A stretch of DNA of 64,000 bases, taken from assembly GCA_020809705.1 (NCBI GenBank), contig CP085831.1, positions 992,001-1,056,000 on the forward strand, read 5' to 3'. Under the pieces are notes generated by a model that saw only the letters and a program-made list of their open reading frames with translations, was not told where the DNA came from and ran no database searches. The position numbers and the translations under genes are program-made. The DNA comes from Calonectria ilicicola (lineage: Eukaryota > Ascomycota > Sordariomycetes > Hypocreales > Nectriaceae). This document shows positions 21,123-33,284 of this stretch, piece after piece (position 1 is the first letter of the stretch; the number at the start of each line of letters is the position of its first letter).

Positions 21123-23975
21123 AATGAATTAGCTAGGTTTGTCATAAAGCGAGAGGATAACGGAAGCATTGTTCTACATGAGTCTCTGGGACGGTCATTT
21201 CAAATTTTGAGCCACGGATCTTGCGATAAGCGTTGCGGATGGATAAAAAAGCGGTCGTGAAAACAACCCGGAAGAGTGGTATTGCGGTGAGAAACTTAGA
21301 GGATCTAACACAATACATGAGTCGGAGACGCTTGATTGCGTTGAAGATGCAGGATGCCTTGTTAGTCTTGACAAGTTGCTAAGTGGGGCTGTGGGCCGTC
21401 TTCATTATCAATGTCATTGATGATGATTTCTTTATCTGCGTCAAGATGAGTTATGCCTATCTCCGTGTTTCGTCGGACTGCATCATGTCTCATGAAGCCT
21501 TCCCCGTGGTGAATTGTGTGATTGCGATCTCCATCATGATTTTCTTCTTGTGGCATCCAGTTCGGCTTGATTGAGTCGACCGATCTCAGGCTGAAAATCG
21601 GCCCATGAGAATCCGAACTCGATATCGATCCGAGCCAGTTGGAAATTGGTGTCATTGTCAACTTGGGCCTTTAGAAAATCTTATTAGATTGTAGAGCAAT
21701 GCTAAGGATCTTTGGTATTCTGATATTGAACACTGGGAAAACGCTTTTAAAGGTTCCAAATGATCCTGCACTAGACGAGTTGCCATGTCAAGTTGACTAC
21801 CTCTGATCAATGTTAGTGCGAATTGTTTGAAACACTAGTGCATTGGCGTCAGATAAGAAAATTTTTATTCGGACAACGATGGTCAAATTAATAAAAATCT
21901 GGACACAGTCGGTAAGCTTACAGATACAAGAGCTTAAAGCTCAACAGCCTAGGATTTTTACCTGTGGTGACTTCACTCATTAACACCACAAATTCGAGCG
22001 TGGAGGGAGTGTTAAATTACTAGGGGTGTACTGACGTAGTCTGAATTACCGCTGGCCTGAGACTGGCACTAGTAAGGTGGCTGGCCGCTATGGAGCCACT
22101 AGAACTTTTTGATGCTTCCTTCGGAGTTTATGTATAAATTTTGAAAAGCAAGCTACATTAATCGCACATTAGAAATGAAATTGTAACAAGTAATGGAAGT
22201 AGAATTGAGTGCCATTGACTCGTTGAGGTGTAGAAAATCTCGCCGATGTAGTTGTCACGGCATGGTTGAGGATAACCCTTAACATTGTTGGCCCAAAAAA
22301 CACTCGGTCGCCAAGACCTTTACCGGATCTTTTAGGCCTTTGGCTGTGTAAGCTAAAACTGAGAAATCGCTTGTGACAATCGGGCCGCGTAGAAATTGGC
22401 ATGTGACACGCGACACCGTTAGGTGTTGAAGCCATCTACAGCTCACCAGCCTCGGCTTCTGTTATCAGATGCGACTGACAGTTGGCCTCGGCTCGGTGCG
22501 TAATGCTGCAATATTCATGATACCGAGGTTCATGTTATGCTATATCTATGAAAATAGGCCCGGAGGCATGCCGGGCTAATCAGCCCACCGCTGGAAGGCC
22601 AGGCTGGTGAGTGTGACAGTGACAGTGAAGGTTTAGGGCAGTGCAGAAATTCAGGTGTGATCTCAGCATGCTTCGATATAAGTGCAGCATAAAATTTTAA
22701 AGCGTGATTGTGATCATGTGGGGCAGGGCAGAAATTTTATGTGATACAATTACGTCCTAGGTCCCTGGGATTTAATGCGAAAATAGTGTTTATTTCTGTG
22801 ACAGGTGACTATGATAGTTTTGTCGATCTGAAGGTGGAAAGTTTTGACGAATTCAAGTCAGTTTGAATACAATTATTTGTTAGATTCGAGTCTAGTTGTA
22901 ACTGGTCGTTGGCCGCACAGATGACCTGTTGATCCTTTTGTTCACAAACACGACGGTGGAGATGTGTCTCAGGTGGCTATGAGCCAGCCAACTAAAACAA
23001 ATGCCCCACTGGTATTAACCATTGGAAGCGTGGCAACTGATATTCTCCTAGCTGTTTTAGGATAGGCCATAGGGGGAAAAAAATATGCTGGGGTGAAATG
23101 TTCGGAGGTAAATCCATCTAGATCGGCGTAAGCGAGGGCGGCATGCCGTGTCCTCATCGGATCATACATGCATACAGCTGATTACGTATATTTACTTAAG
23201 CTGAGTGGTTGATATGACGCCCAATAATTGCTAAAGTGGCGTTATTGCATCCCGTGCCGGGAGTACTACATGGCAAATTTCTCAGATCTCTATTGGTCAA
23301 CTTGTGCCGACGGCAGAATAGTGTTGAGTTGATGCAGTACACGCTCGAATGATCATAGTGCCACTTCTGCAGCCCCAGCAACAATTACCCTACAGTTCAG
23401 GGTGCGTGATAGACCAATTTCGTTCCTGATTAGTCCGTTAGTCAGGGGGATAGAAAATTTGAGGTCGACTGCAGTTGTGATTCGCTCGTTGGGTGGAACT
23501 CGGGGGCATTTTTGCAAGTCCCATTTTCGGCCCTCTGAGCACGCTTGCCTGCCACAGTGTTGGGTACCCGGCCGTGACGGCATCCTAAGCGGTCGAAGAT
23601 CAACGGCATCTATACGCACAGGCCAGGGGCGCGTGCGATCACAGTGACTTGTCTCGTTCACATTGGCGCCAATAACCGCTCCGAGCAATGGGCCGCATCC
23701 CCAGCCGTCCCGCGATGTGCCGCTGTGGGGCGAACGGGAATATTACGCAACTAACACACTAGCCCTGAACAACGAGATATTGCGTATTAGTGAGGTCGAG
23801 ACACGGGTCGACAAGAGTCTCTTTTCTCTATGCTATGCGATTGAGTATTTATAACATTGATGAAGTGTCCAAGATTTTTCAGATCAGGACAAGCATCTTC
23901 CATTCAATTCACCTTCCAGCCCTTCAATTCATCCAACAACTTCTCCATTCACCTCCATCTTCATCCTCTTTAAAA
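21123..23975. other. Intergenic, AT-rich, no supported gene
   Basis: About 2.9 kb. A minus-strand frame of 99 codons (21362-21661) reads like a charged protein tail but could not be joined to upstream exons. The stretch from 21660 to 23100 is AT-rich with many stops in all frames. The final 150 bases hold a TATTTATA element (about 23846-23853) and a pyrimidine-rich leader of the next gene. Confidence 0.4.
23846..23853 (+). promoter_or_regulatory. TATA-like element of decarboxylase gene
   Basis: TATTTATA lies about 125 bases before the chosen start codon at 23976. The stretch between is CT-rich, as in leaders of strongly expressed fungal genes. Placement is the only evidence. Confidence 0.35.
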
Positions 23976-25274
23976 ATGGCTGTTTCTGTTTGGCTCAAGG
24001 ACTTTGTCAGCTATGTCGATAGCAAGGCTGACAAGGACAATCTCTGCCCTACTGTCCAAGCTCTTAAGGATCTGATTGAGAGCGATGCTGGGCTCCGTGA
24101 GACGGCCACTGACATGTGGCATGAGGTTCCTATCAACTTTTCCCGCGAGAAGAACCCCACAGCAACTAAGCTTGTCCGAGACTACAACCACATGCTCCAG
24201 CTTCTGAGTGTCATCGTCCAGGAGATTGCTCCTGCTTGGAGCACCGCCGGACTGGCCTCCGGACTTGTTGGAGCCCCCTTTGCCTCTGTTTTGCAGTGGG
24301 CTTTCGGAACCGAGAGCGGATGGGCATTCTTTCGCCGACCTGATGTCAACGAGAAGTTCCGCATCATGATGAACACCTGGAGAGACGAGGTCTTGATGAC
24401 AAGCAAGTCCCAAAACGTCCTTACCGACAGCCAGAATGGCTGGTTGTCCTCGGATGCCTTGAAGGTCCTCGAGAGAGAGTCCAACGTTCCAGGCACACCA
24501 TTCCTGCCCTTTGAAGAGCTTTTCAAGTGCGACCGTGCTGGAGATCCTGTTCACTGGGGTTTCAAGTCCTGGGACAACTTCTTTGTGCGAGAGTTTAAGA
24601 ACATTGACTTGCTCCGTCCTGTTGCTCACCCTGAGGAGGATGAGTGGGTTGTCACCCCTTGCGAGTCTCGACCTTACGCCATCACGACCGACATCAAGGA
24701 GACCGACAAGTTCTGGATTAAGCATAAAATCTACTCCATCTCCGACATGACTGACAACCACTCCTTCACCTCCGAGTTCATCGGCGGAACTGTCTACCAG
24801 GCCTTCCTCAGTCCCTTCTCCTACCACCGCTGGACCTCCCCAGTCGCAGGAAAGGTTGTTCACTCTACCGTTGTCAACGGCACCTACTTCTCTGAGCCTG
24901 TCTCCCAGGTCTACGAAGGTCTTAAGAACTATGACCTCTGGCCTTCGGACCGTGCCCAGTCCTACCTCAGCCACGCTGCTACCCGAGCTGTCATCTTCAT
25001 TGAGGCACCCCAGCCTATTGGTCTTATGTGCATGATCCCTATCGGCATGGCTGATGTGTCCTCGTGTGAAATTGCTGAGAAGTTCCAATCTTCTAACCTC
25101 CCCGCTACTGTCAAGAAGGGAGAGGAGCTCGGCATGTTCCACCACGGTGGCTCCAGCTTCGCTCTCATCTTCCGCAAGGGTGTCCAGTTCGAGTGGGTTG
25201 AGGATGCCATCCCCCACGCTAACCCAGTTAACCGACCGGTTCGTGGTGCATTGGGCAAGGCCAGTGCCGCTTAA
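23976..25274 (+). CDS. Phosphatidylserine-decarboxylase-like enzyme (aromatic amino acid decarboxylase type)
   Basis: Frame of 432 codons from the ATG at 23976, after a CT-rich leader; the frame is open further upstream to 23790 but that part looks like untranslated leader. An N-terminal helical region (residues 1-180) precedes the PSD domain: NFFVREF near 202, LSPFSYHRWTSPV near 277, GMADVSSCEI near 356, and LGMFHHGGSSFALIF near 386-400. The GGSS motif is where this family cleaves itself to make the pyruvoyl group that decarboxylates the substrate. The N-terminal extension and GGSS, rather than LGST, match soluble fungal members such as the tryptophan decarboxylase PsiD, not membrane phosphatidylserine decarboxylases; there is no transmembrane segment. 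The substrate is unknown; tryptophan or another aromatic amino acid is a fair guess. Strong C-ending codon bias suggests high expression. No obvious pathway genes adjoin it. Confidence 0.88.
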   Translation: MAVSVWLKDFVSYVDSKADKDNLCPTVQALKDLIESDAGLRETATDMWHEVPINFSREKNPTATKLVRDYNHMLQLLSVIVQEIAPAWSTAGLASGLVGAPFASVLQWAFGTESGWAFFRRPDVNEKFRIMMNTWRDEVLMTSKSQNVLTDSQNGWLSSDALKVLERESNVPGTPFLPFEELFKCDRAGDPVHWGFKSWDNFFVREFKNIDLLRPVAHPEEDEWVVTPCESRPYAITTDIKETDKFWIKHKIYSISDMTDNHSFTSEFIGGTVYQAFLSPFSYHRWTSPVAGKVVHSTVVNGTYFSEPVSQVYEGLKNYDLWPSDRAQSYLSHAATRAVIFIEAPQPIGLMCMIPIGMADVSSCEIAEKFQSSNLPATVKKGEELGMFHHGGSSFALIFRKGVQFEWVEDAIPHANPVNRPVRGALGKASAA

Positions 25275-27410
25275 CTGGTGAAAAAACAAAATTGGGATAA
25301 TTTTTTTGGTTGGTCAAAGAGTTAAGACATGAAGATGTCAGCGACACTAAAACTAACTGGGGATTTCGGAATAGACGGGTTATGGATAGATCGTTTTGCT
25401 TTTTGCTTTGCTATTAGTAATTATAAAATATTTATGGTAACAATTCAATTGCCTGATTTAAAACCATTTTGCTTGCTTAACCTGGACTGAGGAATATGAT
25501 ATTTATGCACAGGATGGAACCCTCAATCCTGGAATATCACTAAACTAGAATTTGCATGGTTTCTCTTTGTGCACAATATCTGCCGCTGATACCCGTTGGG
25601 CATGTTGAATCACACGAATAAAACCTGAAAATGTGTTCGTTCACATTTGGTTGCTCAGAGAGTAAGCCTTTTCACGAAATCTAGCTTTATGTGCTCGTGA
25701 TATTTATTCTAACATTCCATTTCCCATGTGTTAGAGCCTTATAGAATTGTTTCCCGAAACCAAGGCAAGTAATTTACCATACAGAGACAATGACATTTTC
25801 AAGCAACTCAATTAGATAGTCTGACCTCTAGTAACTCCAACTAAACTTGACTTTTGTCTATCTAAAATGCAAATTAGGTAGCAAAATTATAGAGATATTA
25901 TGCAATATTATGGCTACGGGAGGGCTCATGCCAGCCATCAAATTCTTTTCTCAGCTATCAAGGTTCGAGTATTCAAATTCTCGTACCTCGAGCTGTTACA
26001 ACCTAGTCTAGAGTTGATAGGCGTATGGGACCCCAATGTTTCTTAGCAGCCGTTACCCGCACCCGTAATCACGCCCATCGTGGTTATTCACTTATCTTTG
26101 GCCTGACGGGCGTAATGGGAAGTGTGGGCTCTTTCACGAACCTTCTTGTGTGAACGACTTTTCTTATCTTCGTAGCTTACACCTGCTATATTGGTTGAGT
26201 TTGGGAGTCAGCAATTAGATCACCAAACTCTAACTAAATATCAAATCTCGGTTACTTTAGCCAGTAGAATCGGGCAACAATGCTAGTCGCAGAGAGTGTG
26301 GTGTTTACAAACCTCATTAAATTCAAAGCTGCAGCCAGCCCAGCAGCTAGTAGCTCTGAGTCTTAAAAGGCCAGAGTAAAGGCCATCCTGATTGTATACA
26401 CCGAGGCCAGGAAAGGAGACATAATTCTATTCATTTCTTTGACTGAATTGTTCTAGCCTAGGTCAACGAGATTGCATGTAAAGATAATACCCTGGTGAGA
26501 GAAATAAAGAGCAGAGTAGAAACCAAAAGAAAAAGGCAAGAAAAAAACGAAAATAAGAAAGAGGGGCGAGGTGGAGAGCATGCATAAAAAAGATTATGTC
26601 TGATGGTGCAGGTATTAGGGGTGTTATCCACCACTAACAGCACATTTGGATCTCCTTGCAGGAGTGCCGGCAGGGGTGAGATTCTGCCTGATGGGGAAGA
26701 AGGTTTCAGCTGAAGAATCCTACATGGGAAGTGTTTCGTCGCTCATTGGTCAGCCTTGTTCTTATATTTGTCTGTGTGGTGGCTGGCGCTCACTGTTGTT
26801 CAACCGTGGCTCTCGGACTTCTCGGAGTCTATTATTGTCCACAGAAGCCCCCCTAAAAGTGATGCTGGTGGCTCTTCGAACTAGCTCTTGCTCGATAAAA
26901 TAATTAGTAATGTGAAATTTGTAAGCGCCGCCACTCCGTCGTTGTATCATTGTGCCAGTTGTTTGAACCGCTGCCTAGTTGGTGGCGTTTTTCGATGTCT
27001 GCCCTCTTATTTCACATTTGTGGACAATCTGTAAATTCAACTCCACATATTCCTAGAATAGACCTATAAGCAAGCGCGATTACTTGCCGCCAATGTCTCA
27101 CCATCAGCTCATCAGGGGTGTAGGAAAAGTGCAAAATGACTCGCTCGCAATTGTAGATTCATGCCAAGACTAGGCTTGAGGATTTGTGTGAGCCTTGGAC
27201 CAGCCCGTAGTGTTCGCGTGGAGGCGGCCTCTTGCCGCACCCTTCATAATGGTATAAATTCTGCCATTTACCCTCGTTAACGTTCCTCGAACTCTGAAGG
27301 TCTCGAGAACCCTCGAAAGAGGTATCCTCTGTGGTAGCCTTGTTCGACATATATAGGCATGGGTGAGCGCTTCTTATGCTAATTGAGCTTGTCGGCCTGC
27401 ACATTTCAAC
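25275..27410. other. Intergenic, no supported gene
   Basis: About 2.1 kb. AT-rich directly after the decarboxylase stop (3' UTR and beyond). Frames up to 85 codons near 26646-26903 have no motif. No RNA gene or repeat was recognised. Confidence 0.45.
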
Positions 27411-29253
27411 ATGGCCAAGACTATCAAGCGTAAGAGACCAGATCTCAGTCGAGGGACTTCACGTCCATCCTGGTTGCTGTTTGTTTCATTCAATGGTAGG
27501 CTACAACCCTTCTGATCTTCAATTTCTTTTTATCGAATACCATGCCCTTATTTTGGTACATTTCAAGACTGACCTTTTCAACAGGTACATGGGCTGGCGG
27601 CGTCTTGAACTCCCGCAATACTGTGGTATCTGTTCTACCTCAGCTCATCTCAGCTGAGGAGGAGTTAGTGGACATACCTATTAATGGAGTAGGAACCGAC
27701 ATTGCCTTATTCGACCGGGCCGCGGGAGGTGAATTTGCCGTATACATTGTTCAAACTTAGCTAACTCAAGTTAAGGCATTGGTGGCTGGGGAACCTTGCG
27801 AAATATCATCACCGCCTACAGTACACTAGTTTTTCCCCTTTTGTAATCCAGCGCCATCCTAACAACGGTCAGAAAACATCTCCAATAATTACCAGGACGG
27901 CGACAGGATCATCCTTTGTGGGTACTCTCGTGGTAGGTTTTGCAACCCCTACTCCCGACCCATGAATAACAATTGTGACTGAAGGGGCCTGGGCTGCACG
28001 TTACTTGGCATCACTGATCGCGGTTGCCGGGCTGCCTATATCTGGCGATGAGAGGCTTTTCCATAGCCTATACAAATTGTGCAACAAGGATTCGGTCCCC
28101 GACAAATCTATCATTGACCCACTATTCGAGAACTGTCCACGTTAGTATAAAATCCTTCTGTTGATGATTTCTCCTTCTCACAACCCATAGGCTGGCCCGA
28201 CGTACACATCGATGCCCTGTGCTGCTTTGACACAGTAGGCTCTCTCGGACTACCGCTATTTGGAATCGCAAAACCCCTTTCTATTTTTCGCAAACAGAAG
28301 AAAAGATCGGATATCAATATTGCCACCAGTAATTCCCCTTATCTCATGTTGTCATCTTGGTTTCTTGCTTATCCTTCTGACCTCTGTCAATAGATGTCAG
28401 ATTTTCCTTTCATTGTCTCGCTCTAAATGAAACCCGAAGACCGTTTAGCCCGACACTCATGTGCGGCAAAAACGTCCACCAGGTTTTCTTCCCCGGAGAT
28501 CACGGTCATATGGGCTGGGTCGAGGATACCGTGGGCTTGGTGCAGGCGCCGTTGGCGTGGATGATCCAACAGCTAAACTCTCACCTTGACATTAAATTTG
28601 ACGAAACCAAGCTTGAAAAATATTTCCCAAGCTACGCTAAAGGGCCCTCTGAACAACCGGATGTGAACTACGCGTGGTGCAGTGGGCACATTGCTCGGCC
28701 AAGCCGGAGCCTTCTGGCAATCATGGGGCGGAAAGTTCGGAATCCTGGGAGGTCCAGCGAGTGCCCAGATGCAAGCAAGAATGGGGTCAGTAATGTTGAG
28801 GCTGTCCACGCTAGAAGCATTGGGGGAAACACCAGCACCACAATTCAGCTTCACATCAGTGCACGATTACGCATGAAACATGCAAATGAACCCCCAGTTC
28901 CGGGGTACAAGTTGATAACAGACATAACAGAGCCAGCTTACTGGGCAATAGATAGGCCGACTCCGGACAAATCATCGGCCGAACAAGCAAGTCGAATCGA
29001 GGAGGCAGCGGTTGGTCCTTTGGAGGCTTCGCTCTTGGGCTTGCCGAGTCATGTCGTTACTGACGCGTCGCTGTGTGAAAGCTGCCACTGCATGCCAAAG
29101 AAAAAGGAACTAAAGAAAAAGGAATCATGGTTAAAAAAAAGGTTTAGGTCAGAAACGTCACAGGGTCGTCCTAATGAGAAAAAAGAATCTTGGTTTAAAA
29201 GGAAGTTTAGTTCAGAAACGTCAAAGGGTCGCCCTAAAAACCACCGGCGCTAG
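27411..29253 (+). CDS. DUF2235 (Tle1-like) alpha/beta hydrolase, seven exons
   Basis: Reconstructed exons: 27411-27495, 27585-27728, 27776-27820, 27873-27932, 27985-28140, 28191-28328, 28394-29253 (495 residues). All introns are GT-AG, 47-89 nt; several hold ACTGAC, GCTAAC or CCTAAC branch sites. The spliced product follows the family pattern: FNGTW near 27-31 (usual form CDGTW), GGIGGWGTLRN...AY, DGDRIILCGYSRG near 100-111 with nucleophile Ser, FDTVGSLG near 176-182 with the acidic residue, and PGDHGHMGW near 243 with the His. DUF2235 is a fungal and bacterial hydrolase family related to phospholipase effectors; substrate here unknown. The C-terminus is very basic and ends in two 19-residue repeats (see repeat entry). 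The start ATG has a CAACATGGCC context. No signal peptide, so probably cytosolic. The exon structure was found by hand, so small boundary errors are possible. Confidence 0.83.
29116..29235 (+). repeat. Two tandem 57-bp coding repeats in DUF2235 C-terminus
   Basis: Copies at 29116-29172 and 29179-29235 encode KKESWLKKRFRSETSQGRP and KKESWFKRKFSSETSKGRP, separated by two codons. The repeat is rich in Lys and Arg and could form a basic membrane- or nucleic-acid-binding tail (inference). Confidence 0.85.
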
Positions 29254-29980
29254 GAAATAATATTGTTTGGTTTGGATGTTGCTAGAATTAGCTTGAGTTA
29301 TGCTTTCGCTTTTGAACAAAATTTAAATAATTCAATTTACTATCATAGATCTAGTACACTGGCCCAACTGTGCCCCAAAGGCATAGCGGATAAACATCAA
29401 GTTGATGGAAGCTCTGGCTCTGGGTATGGAATGCCAGAGGCACGAGATCAAGAATCAGTCTGTGCTATGCAGTCTTTTTTCTGAAAGAGTCAAGACAATG
29501 ACGTCCTAGCGACTAGGAAGGTGAAGCCTCCACGGTAATACCCCCCCACTTGGCGTCTTGAATCCACAATTGTCCAACAGGCAGAAATAAAATTTTTTAA
29601 TGATGCATCAACCAACTGGCTTGATTTAATTCGCGAATAATAAAAAATGGTGCCAGGTGCCAACAGTTATTACACTTTGCCGTGCACAGCCACGGTCGCC
29701 ATGTAGGTCCAACGCGTCGGCTTCTCAGTGAATCAAACAAAACAAACCACCAACAACCGCGACTAAAATGACTCATGAGTAGGAAGGCCTCTCGCTAGAC
29801 ATGGAATTTACACGTTTATAAAATAAAAACCTTCTCTTGACTTCTGAAGTTGTTACTCTGCCCGACAGTGCTATCCGACCTGATTGACACTCGCGCCCTT
29901 TTTCACCCTTGCATATCGTCGCCAAGCGAAATTATTATCCTGTACCATACCATGCCTTAAAAAGTCCCTCGCAATTAAAG
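29254..29980. other. Intergenic, promoter of helicase gene
   Basis: About 730 bases between the DUF2235 gene and the helicase. Only short frames without motifs. AT-rich near 29580-29650. Confidence 0.45.
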
Positions 29981-32346
29981 ATGGCCAACCTGTCATCCTC
30001 GATTTGGCGTTTAGCGAAACGGGCACGATCATCCCCACGACTGGTATGCAATCGAAATCCCCATCACTGCAGGGTCAAGATTTGGCTATCAAAGCTCACC
30101 TCGAAATCTACTAGTTCCCAACCTTCTTCTCTCATATCTCGCCGCGACTCCTCTCACAAAGCCATGGCCCGTTTCAAAAACAGACAAAGAAGCCCTCATT
30201 TGTCCCTTCTCCCGAACAACGGAAGGTAGTGGAACTCTGCGCCACGCAAAACGTCGTGGTGTCGGCAAGGCCAGGTTCAGGAAAGACTGCTACTGCAGAA
30301 GCGATTGTGGCCGCGTACCCAGATAAGCGGATAGCTGTTCTCACCTACTCGAAAAGACTTCAACTTGAAACCCGCCGCCGACTTCGGCCTTACTCCAACT
30401 GCAATGTCTTCACTTTCCACGGGATGGCTGGCTCGCTTTTCGACACCGTTGTGAACAACGACGCTAAACTATTGAAACTGAGAAACGAATTCCGTCGCCG
30501 CCATAAGCTCCCTGAATGGAAATCCGCGCCATTTGATATTGTGGTCCTGGACGAGTTCCAAGATTGCACCCCGCTCCTCTTTTGGCTCGCTAGTTGCTTT
30601 CTTTTAGCCAACAGGCAGAAGATGAACGGTAAATCTGCCAGAGTCGTCGTGCTTGGTGATGAGCGGCAATCCATCTATCGATTTTGCGGTGCCGACCAGC
30701 GCTATCTTACCCTGGCCCCAACGTTACTAAAATCCGTGACCACCGACCCTTATGTCGAAGTCTCATTGAGCCAAAGCTTCCGTCTGTCCAACGAGACAGC
30801 TAAATTCATTAACAATGCTTTTCTTGGTAGTGAACAATACATCGTTGGTTCAAAGTCAGGCCCAAAACCCATTGTCCTCAAGGGTAACCCCTACGACAGC
30901 TCAGTCTTGGCCAGAAGACTATCAACTCTTATCCAACACTATGGGGCAATGAACACTGCTATTATATCTCCCTCCATTCGAAAAAATAATGCTCTAAAGT
31001 ATGTGACCAACATTTTGGCTGAGAGATACCGTGTTCCCATTTCTGTATCCATTGATGATGAGATCCTGATGGATGACAGAGTGATGAAAGGGAAGATGTG
31101 TGTTTCCTCTATCCATCAATTTAAAGGCAGCGAGCGCGATTTAGTCATTCTGTTTGGCATAGATGCCTCATTTTTCGAGGTCTTTGGACGTGATCTGCAT
31201 GACGACAGGTGTCCAAATGAAGTGTTTGTTGCTCTGACACGAGCCGCAACACAGCTTGTTTTGATTCACAATGATCGCAGGAATCTCATGCCTTTTGTGT
31301 CCGCAGAGGCTTTCTGCGAAACAGCTGAGGTCATTAGTATAACAGATGGTCAGGCAGAAGATGCGCCAGACAACGAACCCCACCGGCCATTGCAGTTTGG
31401 GCTAGCTCTGCGTGCTCATACCGGCGTCCGCGACATGACCAGGCACGTGGGCGACGAAAACCTTTGTGGAATTATCAAGGAAGAGTTATGTATTCAACTT
31501 CTTTCACCGCGTCTACCCCGGGAGGAGCGCATCAGGATGCCGGGTGTCGTGCTCTCAGACCGGAAACAGAAGTTCCACGAAGCTGTGAGCGATTTAAACG
31601 GTCTCGTGGTTGTCGCCGCTTTCGAGCACGATCTAATAGGAACGCTGAACACGCTCACTACTCCTAAGAATCGTATTGATGCCTCGGCAGCTCCAGCTTG
31701 TCCACAAGAATACGTATCTTGGCTTTGTCGACAAGCATGCGATTATGAAGGCTATATTTCAGGCTATAAGCCGCGTTCAATCCAGATGAGACTCCACAAA
31801 TTCGATTGGATTGATCCCGAAGATCTTGCATTAGCTCGAAGTCGACTCCAAGAGGAACTCAAATATGTAGCAGCAAACCTTAGATTTGAGTACGAAGTCA
31901 AGCAAGATTTTACCGTCAACAATAAAAAAACTCAACTCCAAGGTCGAGCCGATATCGTCTCAGTTTTCACAACTTCAGACTCGAGTGCTGAAAAAAGTAT
32001 CGAGACCGTCTGGGAGATCAAGTTCGTCTCCCGACTCACAAACGAGCACATTATTCAGCTATGCACCTATGCCTTCTTGCTGGCATCGAAGTCTGGGAAG
32101 CTACCCCGTATGATTCTGTATAATGTTCGTGATGGGCAAAAGCTGGAAATTAAAGCATGCAATGGGCTAAAAGGGCTCCGACGAGTGATTGAAACCGTTT
32201 TGAGGCTGAAGTATACTGCCAAGGGAGAAGTGAAGGACGAGGTGTTTTTGGAGAGATGTACAAAGGCAACACAAGAGTTGCTAGACCTAGCCAATCCACA
32301 GATGGGCAAGGAGCTGTGTCTGTCGGCAACGAATGGGTGTGAATGA
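29981..32346 (+). CDS. UvrD-type SF1 helicase fused to PD-(D/E)XK nuclease, predicted mitochondrial
   Basis: Exons 29981-30043 and 30115-32346 give 764 residues. The second exon alone has no ATG before the helicase motifs; the 71-nt intron (GTATGC...CTACTAG) joins a first exon in the same phase. Helicase motifs: SARPGSGKT near 71 (Walker A), VVLDEFQDC near 164 (Walker B), LGDERQSIYRF near 202, SIHQFKGSERD near 355, and VALTRA near 395. These mark a UvrD/PcrA-like superfamily 1 helicase. The C-terminal third has GRADIV near 631 and VWEIKF near 655, followed by IIQLCTYAFLL, the pattern of a RecB-like PD-(D/E)XK nuclease. The first 54 residues lack any Asp or Glu and contain many Arg, Lys and Ser (WRLAKRARSSPRL), as in mitochondrial presequences. 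Yeast mitochondria have a UvrD-like helicase (Hmi1), but I know of no nuclease part there. Likely role: mitochondrial DNA maintenance (inference). Confidence 0.82.
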
Positions 32347-33284
32347 ATGAACAAGGTGATTTATATTGATTGAGAAGCCATGGATATTCTCAGTGAAACA
32401 CCGCCATCGTTGATGAACTGTCATTAACGGATATCATTCCGTTGTCAGCTACTCCCAGAATTCAATCATCCATAGAAATAAGATTAAACTTGATAAGTCT
32501 TCTAATTTATAGTTCGTCTTGTGTGAGTATAATAGCAAGTGTGATTGAATTAGAGTCTTGCTGTGTGCACACATACATTTTGCTAGGTACACACACCGCA
32601 TTGAATATCGGAATAAAAAAATAAGAATGAAAAAAATAATTTTAGATATATTTTTAAACTTATTTATAATAAAATAAATTAGGCCTTTAATATCTTTTTT
32701 AGATATTTTAGGATTTTCCAGAAAAGCCCCAGCTAAATAGTTTGATATGCGCACCTAGCAAAATATATGTGTGCACGCAACGAGACTCTTGAATTATTGG
32801 TATGATGTGGGCGAACATCACTACTGCTGAGTGTAGTCCCTGTCTTGATTGTCTTAAACCCCTTTGTCAGGGGAATATTTTCTTTGTTTAATGTTTGAGT
32901 GAGACCGGATACATCGGCTTTTGGTTGATTAGTGCTGACTCCATGACGTGGTTCTTCGTCGGCCTTTGCCGTTTGGAGGGATTTCAGTAAATTTGAGGGA
33001 TATAGGTAAATGTACCTGTTGAAAGAAACAAGATAAATGCACAGATTCTTAGGTAGAAAATTTAAGCGCACATGTAGTCTGACATTATAAAAGGCTGGAT
33101 AATATTCAGAAAGGGTGTGAAGGCGCTGAGGATAAAAGATGACGGCCTCCCAGCATACGCACATTCGAGATTTTTCCTCAATCCTCCCTTCAATTGCCCG
33201 TAAACTTTTTCAAGCTCTACACGCAAACGAGATTCATATTTTGAGTGAAATTAGGCCTCAATTGCATCCTCCAGCGTATAAACA
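32347..33284. other. Intergenic, AT-rich
   Basis: About 940 bases. A very AT-rich patch spans roughly 32600-32720. Frames up to 143 codons on the minus strand (32733-33164) lack motifs. The last part should hold the promoter of the broken dehydrogenase. Confidence 0.45.

Noticed and set aside
21362..21661. Minus-strand ORF of 99 codons that resembles a charged protein tail
   Set aside because: I could not join it to upstream exons or match it to a family; the flanking sequence is AT-rich.
23976..25274. A psilocybin-like biosynthetic cluster around the PSD-type gene
   Set aside because: No neighbouring methyltransferase, kinase, P450 or transporter; the resemblance is limited to one enzyme family.
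23970..25289. Minus-strand ORF of 439 codons opposite the decarboxylase gene
   Set aside because: It mirrors the strong codon bias of the plus-strand gene, has no motif, and disappears as a coding candidate once the PSD blocks on the plus strand are read.
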